A stretch of 64,000 nt of DNA, taken from positions 227,416-291,415 of the forward strand of contig NZ_BLAD01000037.1 of the NCBI RefSeq assembly GCF_009687845.1, read 5' to 3'. The notes under the pieces were generated by a model that ran no database searches, was not told the DNA's origin, and saw only the letters and a program-made list of their open reading frames with translations. The DNA is from Acrocarpospora corrugata. Its GTDB lineage: Bacteria; Actinomycetota; Actinomycetes; Streptosporangiales; Streptosporangiaceae. This document shows positions 1-7,323 of the stretch, one piece after another; the stretch's first letter is position 1; every line of letters starts with the position of its first letter. Position numbers and translations under genes: made by a program.

Positions 1-104
1 GGGGCCGGGGGAGTGGGGTAGGGCGGGGCGGTCACCAGGTAGTCCGGGAAGGCCGAGGGCCGCGGACGATCGGGTCCGGTGCCGGGAAACGGATTGCGGC
101 GCAT
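1..104 (-). CDS. Partial 5' end of an unknown protein (runs off the window)
   Basis: A minus-strand reading frame starts with ATG at 104 and stays open to the window edge (34 codons). The start is supported by a strong ribosome binding site, GAAGGAG, five to six bases upstream. The translated start is proline-rich (MRRNPFPGTGPDRPRP, later DYLVTAPPYPTPP) with no signal peptide or recognisable domain. Function cannot be assigned from this fragment. It is divergent from the ATP-grasp gene that begins at 562. Confidence 0.5.
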   Translation of the reverse strand, partial: MRRNPFPGTGPDRPRPSAFPDYLVTAPPYPTPPA

Positions 105-387
105 GCCGCTCCTTCGGGTCAGCGGGCGCGCGGCCCGCGTTGAACTGGGGTTCGGGTGGTCCGCGAGGACCAATGTTCAGTGACCTGCTATTTCTTCTCG
201 ACGACGTTCTTGACAAGATTCAATTCTTTGAGTCGGGAGCATAGACAGGCGAACTCGAATCACGCTAGGGGTTCGATGAAAGTTCACATAAATGGCACGC
301 GAACGGGCGCTTTTCTTGACTCCAGTAAGCTTACTGACTGGCCATTTCTGTCAGGTGAGAAGGGGGTATCAGAAATGTCATGACGGT

Positions 388-413
388 GCCCTTGACAACC
401 GTGTGTCAAGGGC
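388..413. promoter_or_regulatory. 10-bp inverted repeat, operator or hairpin
   Basis: GCCCTTGACA and TGTCAAGGGC form perfect arms around a 6-base loop (accgtg). No T-run follows, so an operator or RNA hairpin in the leader of the gene at 562 fits better than an intrinsic terminator. The TTGACA inside the arm could also act as a -35 element. Confidence 0.4.
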
Positions 414-508
414 CTGACCATCACATTGATTGCCTGGCGTGCTAGGGGAGTCAGTCACCGCAGGGTGGCGGAGAAGGGCGCCAGGCAGTCGGAAAACTAA
501 ATCAGCGA

Positions 509-543
509 CTTATCTAGAGAGCTTTGCGAGCCTTATCTAGAGA
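509..543 (+). repeat. 12-base direct repeat upstream of the ATP-grasp gene
   Basis: CTTATCTAGAGA occurs at 509-520 and again at 532-543, a 23-base period (about two helical turns), ending 18 bases before the ATG at 562. The spacing suits a regulator binding as a tandem dimer, but no known regulator box is recognised. Confidence 0.4.
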
Positions 544-561
544 CGTTACTTCATATTCCCG

Positions 562-1989
562 ATGCAATTCCCGCCGAGTAGAACGGTGGCCGCTGTGAAC
601 CTCGCCTATCCGTATTCAGATGCCGATGACCAGGAACCCGCGCCGACCCCGGTGCGCCGTCCGTGGCCGCACCGCAGGGCCGTTCGCGCGGTGCCGGAGG
701 CCGGCCCGCTGATCGCGATGATCGGCGGCGGGCAGGCCGACAGGACCGGCCGCGAGCACCTCTACCGCCGGCTGCACGAAGCCGGGGTCCGGGTGCTCTC
801 CTTCGACCGGTCCGCCCCCGCCGCGTGGCAGCGGCCGTACCTGGCCGGGCACAAGTGGGTGTCCGCGATGAACGCCGCCACCCTGTCGGCGGTCGTGGCC
901 GCCCACCCGGACCCGGTCAACGGGATCATCTGCTGGGAGGACCGGCACTTCGCCGCCGCCGCCGCGGTCGCCGACCGGCTCCGCCTCCCCGGGTACGGCC
1001 GGACCGCCGCCACCGCCAGCCGGGACCGTGCCGTCACCCGGACCCTGCTGGAGGCCTCCGGCTGCGCGGTGCCGCGCTCGGCGCTCGCGGTCGACCTGGC
1101 CGAGGCCGAGGAGGCGGCCAGGACGCTCGGCTACCCGGTCGTGCTCAAGCCCCGCCTCAAGACCACCGGCTACCCGGCCAGGCTGGCCGAGGACCACGGC
1201 CGCCTCATCACCGGCTTCGCCGCCACCGCCGGGGCCGCCACCGCCGCCGCGGCCACCCTGGGCGCCCGCCGCGGCGTGCTGGTGGAGCAGCGCCTGGACG
1301 GCCCCGAGATCGTCGCGATCTGCCTGACCGTCGGCGGGGTCACCCAGCTGGTCAGCATCGTCCGCACCATGGTGGACTTCACCCCCAGCGCCGCCGACCT
1401 GGGCCACCTGGTCGACGCGGCCGATCCGCTGCTGGACGACCAGACCATCAGGCACGCCGCCAACGTGAGCCTGCGGGCGCTGGGCGTCCAGGACGGCGCC
1501 AGCCAGGTGAGCATGCGCCTCACCCCGGCGGGGCCGTGCGTGATGGCCGTCAACCCCGGGCTGCACGACCTGGTCACCCGGCTGGTCTACCTGGCCACCG
1601 GGGCGGACCTGGCCACCGCCGAAACCATGATCGCCTGCGGCGCCCCGATGACCGTCACGCCGCAGCGCCACCACCGGGTGGCCGCCGTCACCTACCTCAG
1701 CGCGCCCGCCCCGGGCAAGGTCTCCCGGCTGGAGCTGGGCGCCCAGCTGAGCGACCAGGTCGGCCGGGCCGCCTGGCTGGAGCGGCTGGTGCTGGACGTC
1801 GCGCCGGGCAGCGCCGTGGACCCGTCCCCCGACGGGCACACCGCGCGGATCGGGCTCGCCGTCGTCACCGGCCGCAACCGCAGGGAATGCCACGAACGGC
1901 TGGACCGGCTGCGCAGGGCGCTGAAGGTCACGGTCGTCGCCGCCGACGGCTCCGCGCCGCCGGCCATGTCGGTGTCGGGCTCCCGATAA
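562..1989 (+). CDS. ATP-grasp family protein, probably without catalytic metal ligands
   Basis: 475 residues with the fold signature of the biotin-carboxylase-like ATP-grasp enzymes, which join a carboxylate to an amine or thiol through an acyl phosphate. The nucleotide-binding lysine region (GYPVVLKPRLKTTGYP, about residue 190) and the hinge segment (GVLVEQRLDGPEIVAICL, about 240) are present. The family normally ends in two acidic metal ligands, 'hxE' followed by 'ExNpR'. Here the matching positions read QVSMRL (about 315) and VMAVNPGL (about 328), so both glutamates and the arginine are replaced. I infer a non-catalytic or strongly altered member. Start: ATG 562 has a weak ribosome site; GTG 595 is an alternative. 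The sigma-like gene follows after 35 bases, so co-transcription is likely. Confidence 0.75.
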   Translation: MQFPPSRTVAAVNLAYPYSDADDQEPAPTPVRRPWPHRRAVRAVPEAGPLIAMIGGGQADRTGREHLYRRLHEAGVRVLSFDRSAPAAWQRPYLAGHKWVSAMNAATLSAVVAAHPDPVNGIICWEDRHFAAAAAVADRLRLPGYGRTAATASRDRAVTRTLLEASGCAVPRSALAVDLAEAEEAARTLGYPVVLKPRLKTTGYPARLAEDHGRLITGFAATAGAATAAAATLGARRGVLVEQRLDGPEIVAICLTVGGVTQLVSIVRTMVDFTPSAADLGHLVDAADPLLDDQTIRHAANVSLRALGVQDGASQVSMRLTPAGPCVMAVNPGLHDLVTRLVYLATGADLATAETMIACGAPMTVTPQRHHRVAAVTYLSAPAPGKVSRLELGAQLSDQVGRAAWLERLVLDVAPGSAVDPSPDGHTARIGLAVVTGRNRRECHERLDRLRRALKVTVVAADGSAPPAMSVSGSR

Positions 1990-2024
1990 CGATCACGTTC
2001 GACCTCTTCCGGGAGACAAAGGGA

Positions 2025-4166
2025 ATGGTAAGCCGAGCACCGCAGGACCCGTCGGAAGCCGCTCCGCCGAAGGCCCCCATCATGCGGTTACCCGCGGCCG
2101 AAGATCTCATCTCCGACCACGGGCGGAGCCTCTACGACTACTGTTCCCTCTGGCTCGGCGACAAGCTGGCCACCGTCAACGCGGTGCGCAACACCTTCGC
2201 GCTGGCGGTGGTGCACCAGGACCTGTACCCCGGACACGAGCACCTGCGCTCCTGGCTGTACGCCATCGCCCGGGTGCACTGCCTGGCCCAGCCCCACTAC
2301 GGCGGCTTCACCACCGCCCCCTTCCCGCCGATCAGCGGCACCCCGCACGGGGACGACACCGAGCTGACCGCCAACGCCATGGGCGCGCTCGGCCGCCGCG
2401 AGCGGGAGGTGCTGGAGCTGATCCACCGGCACGGGCTCTCCATCCCCGCGGTCGGCCTGGTGCTCGGGGTGCCCACCGACGAGGCGGCCCGCCTCGCCCT
2501 GAGCGCCCAGGACCTGGTCGAGTCCTTCGTGACCTGCGTCCGGCTGGCGCAGACCGGCCGTTCGGTCTGCCGGGCCGGCGAGCCGATCGCGCTGGACTGG
2601 CTGGAGTCCCCGCGCAGGGAGCTCCGCAGCCGGCTCAAGACGCACCTGCTGACCTGCGGCACCTGCGCCCAGGCGGCCAACCTGACCGTCTCGGTCCCGG
2701 CCCTGCTGGCCCGGCTGCCGATCGCCGAGCTGGACGACCTGGCCCGCGCCAGGATCGAGCAGCCGGCCCGGCCGGAGAGCGTCGAGATCCGGTGGAGCCA
2801 GCACGACTACCCGCTCCAGCCGGACGCGTACGACACCCACGACGCCTACCGCGAGCCGGCCAAGCCGCTGGCCCGCCGGCACCGGCAGGAGAGCGGGCAC
2901 GCGCCCAGGCGGCGGCCCGAGCCCGAGCCCGAGCCGATGTTCCGCGACTCGCGGGGACGGCCGCGCTCGATGCCGCTCGGCGCGCCCGTCTACGCGGACT
3001 ACTACGCCGACACCGACACAGAAACCGAATCCTCCGGTCCTTCCGGCCCATACCCGACGGAAGACGCCCGGGAGGAGCGTCGCCCTCCCGCCCCCCGCCT
3101 GCCGGAGGAGGTGCGGGAGGGCCGCGCCCCGCTCCCGTGGGAGGACAAGGTCTGGGAGAACCGTCCCGCGCTCCGCCTGCCGGACTCCGCCTGGGACGAC
3201 GCCACGCCGCTGCGCACCCGCCGCCCGCGCGCCAACCCGCACCTGATCCCCGGGCCGCGCCGGCCGCTGGACGACGACCTGGGCGACCTCGCCCCGGCCG
3301 AGGAGATCTGGGACCGCCGCATCACCGCCCGGGTCCCCGCCCCTGTGCGGGAACGTTCCGTGGTGACCGGCGCCGAGGTCTGGGACGAGAACGTCTCCAC
3401 CCGCGGCAAGCTGTCCAGGCGCGGCACCAGGGCGCGGGCCAGGCGGCGCAGGGAGAGCAGGGAGCGGCGCAGGGAGAACGGGGAACGCCCCCGCCGCCCG
3501 GTCAGGGTGGTCGCGCTCGGCGCGGCGGCGCTGCTCATCGTGTCGCTGGCGTGGCGCGGCCTGTCGGCCCGGGACTACCACCCGTCGGGGCTGACCGTCG
3601 CCACCACCGGGGCGCGGGAGCCGGTCGCCGTGCCGCAGCTGACCAAGCCGGTGCCGACCCCGGCCAGGGCCGAGCCGAGCGCCGTGCCCGCCGTGCCCGT
3701 CACGTCGGCGAAGCCGAAGCCGTCTCCGGCGCAGCGCCGTACCCAGCCGGCCAGCAGTAAGCCCGTGGTGCGGCCGGTCGTCAAGCCGGTGGTCAAGAAG
3801 CCGGCGCCGGTGGTGCGCCCGGCCCTGACCGTACGGCCCCAGCGGATCGAACTGCAGGACGGCGTCGGGACCGTCGCCTTCTCGGTCAACGCGGGGACGG
3901 TCAAGTGGCGGGCCGTCAGCGAGGACGGCCTGGTCGAGCTCAATCCCGGCTCCGGCGCCATCGCGGCCGGCCAGAAGATCCGGCTGGAGATCGGCCTGAC
4001 CGACGCGGGCCTGGGGACCTCCTCCTGCCTGTTCGAGTCGGACGACGTGCTGGACGTGGAGACCAGCGCGATGGACGTCATCACGATCAGGTGGACCGGC
4101 AGGAACAAGGGCGTCAGCACCGACGGGAAGATCACCCTCACCGTCGTCAGCTGCGCGTCCAACTGA
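2025..4166 (+). CDS. ECF-sigma-like protein fused to a ZAS-type zinc finger, one membrane helix and an extracellular domain
   Basis: 713 residues. The frame is open far upstream, but ATG 2025 is chosen because GGGAG and AAGGGA precede it and family homology starts here. Order: sigma-70 region-2-like segment (about 35-90), region-4-like helix-turn-helix (GRREREVLELIHRHG, about 120-165), then a zinc-finger signature Hx3Cx2C (HLLTCGTC, about 206) as in ZAS anti-sigma factors, a long Arg/Pro/Glu-rich linker, one transmembrane helix (VVALGAAALLIVSLAW, about 500), a Pro/Lys-rich stalk and a C-terminal beta domain resembling BACON/Ig modules (about 600-700). The layout implies a membrane-tethered transcription regulator with sigma and anti-sigma parts in one chain. 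Whether it binds core RNA polymerase is inference. It lies downstream of the ATP-grasp gene. Confidence 0.7.
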   Translation: MVSRAPQDPSEAAPPKAPIMRLPAAEDLISDHGRSLYDYCSLWLGDKLATVNAVRNTFALAVVHQDLYPGHEHLRSWLYAIARVHCLAQPHYGGFTTAPFPPISGTPHGDDTELTANAMGALGRREREVLELIHRHGLSIPAVGLVLGVPTDEAARLALSAQDLVESFVTCVRLAQTGRSVCRAGEPIALDWLESPRRELRSRLKTHLLTCGTCAQAANLTVSVPALLARLPIAELDDLARARIEQPARPESVEIRWSQHDYPLQPDAYDTHDAYREPAKPLARRHRQESGHAPRRRPEPEPEPMFRDSRGRPRSMPLGAPVYADYYADTDTETESSGPSGPYPTEDAREERRPPAPRLPEEVREGRAPLPWEDKVWENRPALRLPDSAWDDATPLRTRRPRANPHLIPGPRRPLDDDLGDLAPAEEIWDRRITARVPAPVRERSVVTGAEVWDENVSTRGKLSRRGTRARARRRRESRERRRENGERPRRPVRVVALGAAALLIVSLAWRGLSARDYHPSGLTVATTGAREPVAVPQLTKPVPTPARAEPSAVPAVPVTSAKPKPSPAQRRTQPASSKPVVRPVVKPVVKKPAPVVRPALTVRPQRIELQDGVGTVAFSVNAGTVKWRAVSEDGLVELNPGSGAIAAGQKIRLEIGLTDAGLGTSSCLFESDDVLDVETSAMDVITIRWTGRNKGVSTDGKITLTVVSCASN

Positions 4167-4173
4167 GCTCGGG

Positions 4174-4214
4174 CTCCGGGGGCGGGCGGGCGCGCGGCAA
4201 GGCCGCCCCCGGAG
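4174..4214. terminator. Bidirectional hairpin between convergent genes
   Basis: CTCCGGGGGCGG (4174-4185) pairs perfectly with CCGCCCCCGGAG (4203-4214), a 12-bp stem. It lies between the stop of the sigma-like gene (4166) and the stop of the convergent zinc-finger gene (4221). There is no T-run, as is common for actinomycete terminators. Confidence 0.6.
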
Positions 4215-4220
4215 ACCGGA

Positions 4221-5786
4221 TTATCTGCGCACCTCGGGCGGGTTGATCCCGTGGTCGCGCAGCGCCTTGTAGACGGTGGCCTGGGACAGGCCGGTCCTTC
4301 GTTCGATCAGCGACAGGTTGTGGGTGCCGGCCCGCCAGCACTCGGCGATCAGCTGGTCCCGCTTGCCGCGGGCGGCCAGTTCGGCGTCCGCGGTGTGCGC
4401 GAGGATCTCGCTCAGCCGGCCGATGCCCTGCAGGAGCCGCAGGCTGATGCCCTGGCGCAGCTGGGTCAGCTCGCCGATCTCGGCCACCGACCGCTCCAGC
4501 GCCTCCACCACCGGTGAGGGAGGCGCGTGCCGGCCCCGCCCGGGATGGCGCTGGTAGCCGTTGCCGCGGGCGGCCAGGATGATCCGCTCGACCTCGGACT
4601 TGGGCAGGCCGCTGGCCCGGCGCAGCGCGGCGGCGTTGGTGGCGCCGCTCTCCCAGCAGGCCACGACCAGTTCGGCCCGCTCCCGGTCGGCGCGGGCGAT
4701 GGCCGCCCCGGCCGCGCTCAGGTCGGTCAGCAGCGGCCGCCACTCGGCCAGCCGCTCGGGCTCGTCGGCGTGCTCGGCCCGGTGCGCGATGATCTGCCGG
4801 AGGGTGCCCTGCCGCAGGCCCGAGGCCGCGGCCAGCCGGGCGCTGGCCGTCTCGCCCGAGATCAGGGCGAAGGTCCGTACCAGGTCGTTGCGGTCCCGGC
4901 GGCCGGCCGTCACCTCGGCGGAGACCTCGCGCCACCGGCGGGCCGCCTCGGCGGCCTCCGCCAGCGCCATGACCGCCTCCGGCCGCGGCGCCTTGGCGGC
5001 GCGCTCCCGCAGCCGCTCCCGGCGCAGCTGGGCGGCGTGCCTGGGGCAGCGGCCGAGATCCCTGGCCCGCTCCTGGCAGTCCGCCACCGCGCACGGCCGC
5101 CGCTCCCAGCGCGGCGGCACCCGGGTCGGGTCCCCGTAGGCGCGGCGGCGCTGGTAGTGCATCCCGCACAGCTCGCGGCTCCACACCGCCCGCTCGCACC
5201 CGTCGATCGCGCACAGGTGCTGCGCCGCCTCGGCCCGCGGCCGCTCGGCTGGCTCCTTCTGGCGGGTACGGCGCGGCCGGGCGTCCCCCGGGTCGCCGGT
5301 CTTGGTCAGCCGGGCGTAGTGCATGCCGCACAGCTTGCGGGCCACCACCGGCTTCTCGCAGCCGTCGATCGAGCAGGGCAGCCCGTGCGCCAGGTAGTGG
5401 CCGCGGCACAGCCCGCGCGTGAAGATCTTCAGCTCGCAGCCGTCCTCGCCGCAGAGCCCGTCGGTGGAGCGCAGCCGCGAGGCCGCCTCACCCGCCCGGC
5501 CGGACTTGCGCACCCGCTGGACGTGCAGCCCGCACATGCCGCTGTCGGCGGCTGGGCGCTCGCAGCCCTCGATGGAGCAGGGCTCGGCCACGGCGAGCCG
5601 CCAGAGGCGGTAATGCGAGGTGCACAGGCCGCGCCGGTGGACCTGGCGGTCGCAGTCGGCCGTGCAGGTGGAGCGTTTGTCTGGGGCGCCGTAGTAATGC
5701 TGGGCGCATACGCCGAGGGCCAGGACGGTCCGTTCGCATTCCCGGACGGAGCATCCCTTATCTGTCATGAGCGCTGGAGTGGTCAT
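4221..5786 (-). CDS. Protein with seven tandem Cys/His finger repeats and C-terminal helix-turn-helix segments
   Basis: 521 residues from ATG 5786; GTG 5792 and ATG 5768 are alternatives and none has a clear ribosome site. The N-terminal half is an array of seven copies of a C-x3/4-C-x9-C-x2-H unit, for example CSIEGCERPAADSGMCGLHV and CSIDGCEKPVVARKLCGMHY. Single copies of this finger occur beside HNH nucleases in phages, but no HNH motif is visible here. The C-terminal half has two helix-turn-helix-like segments, TNAAALRRASGLPKSEVERI and HNLSLIERRTGLSQATVYKA. I infer a nucleic-acid-binding protein. It starts about 20 bases after the unknown gene upstream, so the two form an operon. Confidence 0.65.
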   Translation of the reverse strand: MTTPALMTDKGCSVRECERTVLALGVCAQHYYGAPDKRSTCTADCDRQVHRRGLCTSHYRLWRLAVAEPCSIEGCERPAADSGMCGLHVQRVRKSGRAGEAASRLRSTDGLCGEDGCELKIFTRGLCRGHYLAHGLPCSIDGCEKPVVARKLCGMHYARLTKTGDPGDARPRRTRQKEPAERPRAEAAQHLCAIDGCERAVWSRELCGMHYQRRRAYGDPTRVPPRWERRPCAVADCQERARDLGRCPRHAAQLRRERLRERAAKAPRPEAVMALAEAAEAARRWREVSAEVTAGRRDRNDLVRTFALISGETASARLAAASGLRQGTLRQIIAHRAEHADEPERLAEWRPLLTDLSAAGAAIARADRERAELVVACWESGATNAAALRRASGLPKSEVERIILAARGNGYQRHPGRGRHAPPSPVVEALERSVAEIGELTQLRQGISLRLLQGIGRLSEILAHTADAELAARGKRDQLIAECWRAGTHNLSLIERRTGLSQATVYKALRDHGINPPEVRR

Positions 5787-5808
5787 CGGCACCCGTCAAT
5801 GCGACCTG

Positions 5809-7020
5809 TCAAGGTTTCCCCCGGAGCCCCGCGCGTTCCATGAGCCTGACCTCGTTGACGAGCTGCCGGGGCTCGTGCCCGAGATCCCGGAGCAGGCAGC
5901 AGATATAGGCGTGCACGTCGGAATCGAGCGGGCGCGCCTCGAACGCGCGTGAGACGAGGTAATGCACATAAGCCACGGAGAGGACGTAAGTCCGCCCGGA
6001 CAGCTCCTCAAGCGAATTCACCTCAGATCCAGGAAGGAACTCCGGCGACCAGTTTCCGCGGACGAATTCGATCAGCTCCGGTCCCATCGCCGGCAGCGGA
6101 TCGCGCAGCCGCGCGTGCGCGTGCGACGAGTACGGGCAGGACGGGATCTCCAGCTGGAACTCGCCGTCCACCGATTCCGCCCCCTCCAGCCGGTACGGCA
6201 GCGCCCGCCCGTTCGTCGTGATCGCGTCGGGGTCGGTCAGCGGGAAGGCGGCGTCCACGATCTGGGCCACCGTCACCGCGACCGGATAGCCGAGAGTGAG
6301 CCCGCGGACCGCGCCGCCCACCTCGTCCAGCTGGCAGTGCGCGGCCACGTAGGTGGCGAGCGACAAAGTGCGGTGGTACTCAAGGGATTCGATCTCCCGC
6401 TCCGCGATCGCCTTCGGCAGCACCTCACGGTAACCGTCGATGATGGCGTCGATGGGGAACAGCCGCCCGTACGTCTCGTCCCGGGAGGCGGTGATCAGCA
6501 GCAGATCGTTCCCGGCCTCGGCCAGCGGGTCGGGCGGCCCGCCCCGGGTGATGTTGGCGATCACGCCGGCCCGCCCGGCGGCGGCGCACCAGCGCAGCGC
6601 GTCGGACTCCGGCAGGGTCAGCCGGGCGAAGGGCAGCAGGCCGTCGAGGAGCGCCCGCGCCTTCCATAGATCGATCCAATTGGCCCGCCCGCTGGGTTCG
6701 GGGCCGGCCCACTGGAGGCTGCGTCCCGCCTGGTCGGCCCGCGCCCTGACCAGCCAGCCGGAGGCGGCGAAGTCGTCGGCGTAGACCAGGTTCCAGATGC
6801 TGAGCAGCGGGGACGCGTCCACGGTGAAGCGTGCGGCTTCCTCGCCCTGCCACAGCCGGTGGCCGTTCCAGGTGACGAGGAGGTCGCAGAAGGCGGCCTT
6901 GGTGGGCCGCCGGTACACCCCGTGCATGGGGTGACCGTCCACGACGAAACGGCCTGGCGGGGGTTCGGCGTCAGGCAGTGCCGGGCAGCGAGGATCTGGC
7001 GAGACCTCCCAGTCGCCCAC
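5809..7020 (-). CDS. Unknown protein, operon partner of the zinc-finger array protein
   Basis: 403 residues, no family recognised. The frame is open to ATG 7041, but AGGAGG lies inside that extension, six bases before an in-frame GTG at 7020, so GTG 7020 (VGDWEVSPDPRCPALP) is the better start. The protein is soluble with mixed alpha/beta character, has no signal peptide or membrane helix, and no catalytic motif can be named. Its stop is about 20 bases from the start of the zinc-finger gene, so they are probably co-transcribed. Confidence 0.6.
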   Translation of the reverse strand: MGDWEVSPDPRCPALPDAEPPPGRFVVDGHPMHGVYRRPTKAAFCDLLVTWNGHRLWQGEEAARFTVDASPLLSIWNLVYADDFAASGWLVRARADQAGRSLQWAGPEPSGRANWIDLWKARALLDGLLPFARLTLPESDALRWCAAAGRAGVIANITRGGPPDPLAEAGNDLLLITASRDETYGRLFPIDAIIDGYREVLPKAIAEREIESLEYHRTLSLATYVAAHCQLDEVGGAVRGLTLGYPVAVTVAQIVDAAFPLTDPDAITTNGRALPYRLEGAESVDGEFQLEIPSCPYSSHAHARLRDPLPAMGPELIEFVRGNWSPEFLPGSEVNSLEELSGRTYVLSVAYVHYLVSRAFEARPLDSDVHAYICCLLRDLGHEPRQLVNEVRLMERAGLRGKP

Positions 7021-7323
7021 GTGGCGCCTCCTCTTATGCATTAAGGCAACTTTAAGGCTTGTCCAAAACTAGATATTTCGACTTACTCTTTCTCGGCTCC
7101 GGCACTTCCCTCGCCAGTCAGAAGCAGTCGGAGTGGGTTACGGGCGGGACCAGATGTGCACCCTGGTGACATGAGGGAAACTCCTGCCTGTCCGGGGCTT
7201 TGAACGCTATCCAGGGGTGGTAATCGGGAGGTTGCAACCCAGTCAGCATTTAGTCATGGCCTGGAGACAGAAAGGCAGTAGTATCTCCACTGCGCTGTTT
7301 TCAACGGATTCCCGGTCAATGTC
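7021..7323. other. Divergent promoter region upstream of the SARP gene
   Basis: About 300 bases between the minus-strand unknown gene and the SARP-type regulator. It is less GC-rich than the flanking genes. A 10-bp palindrome GGTTGCAACC is at 7230-7239. No coding sequence or RNA gene is visible. Confidence 0.4.

Larger units (their letters stand above)
105..561. other. Intergenic region with inverted and direct repeats
   Basis: This 457-base gap between divergent genes is less GC-rich than its flanks and holds no convincing coding sequence. It contains TTGACA-like elements, a 10-bp perfect inverted repeat at 388-413 and a 12-base direct repeat (CTTATCTAGAGA) at 509-520 and 532-543, just upstream of the ATP-grasp gene. 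It is probably a regulatory region for both directions. Confidence 0.5.

Noticed and set aside
156-383. 75-codon frame upstream of the ATP-grasp gene
   Set aside because: No ribosome site, no codon bias, and it lies in a repeat-containing regulatory region.
663-2024. Upstream extension of the sigma-like gene
   Set aside because: It is open only because of high GC content, overlaps the ATP-grasp gene, and has low-complexity Arg/Pro/Gly composition. The ribosome site and homology start at 2025.
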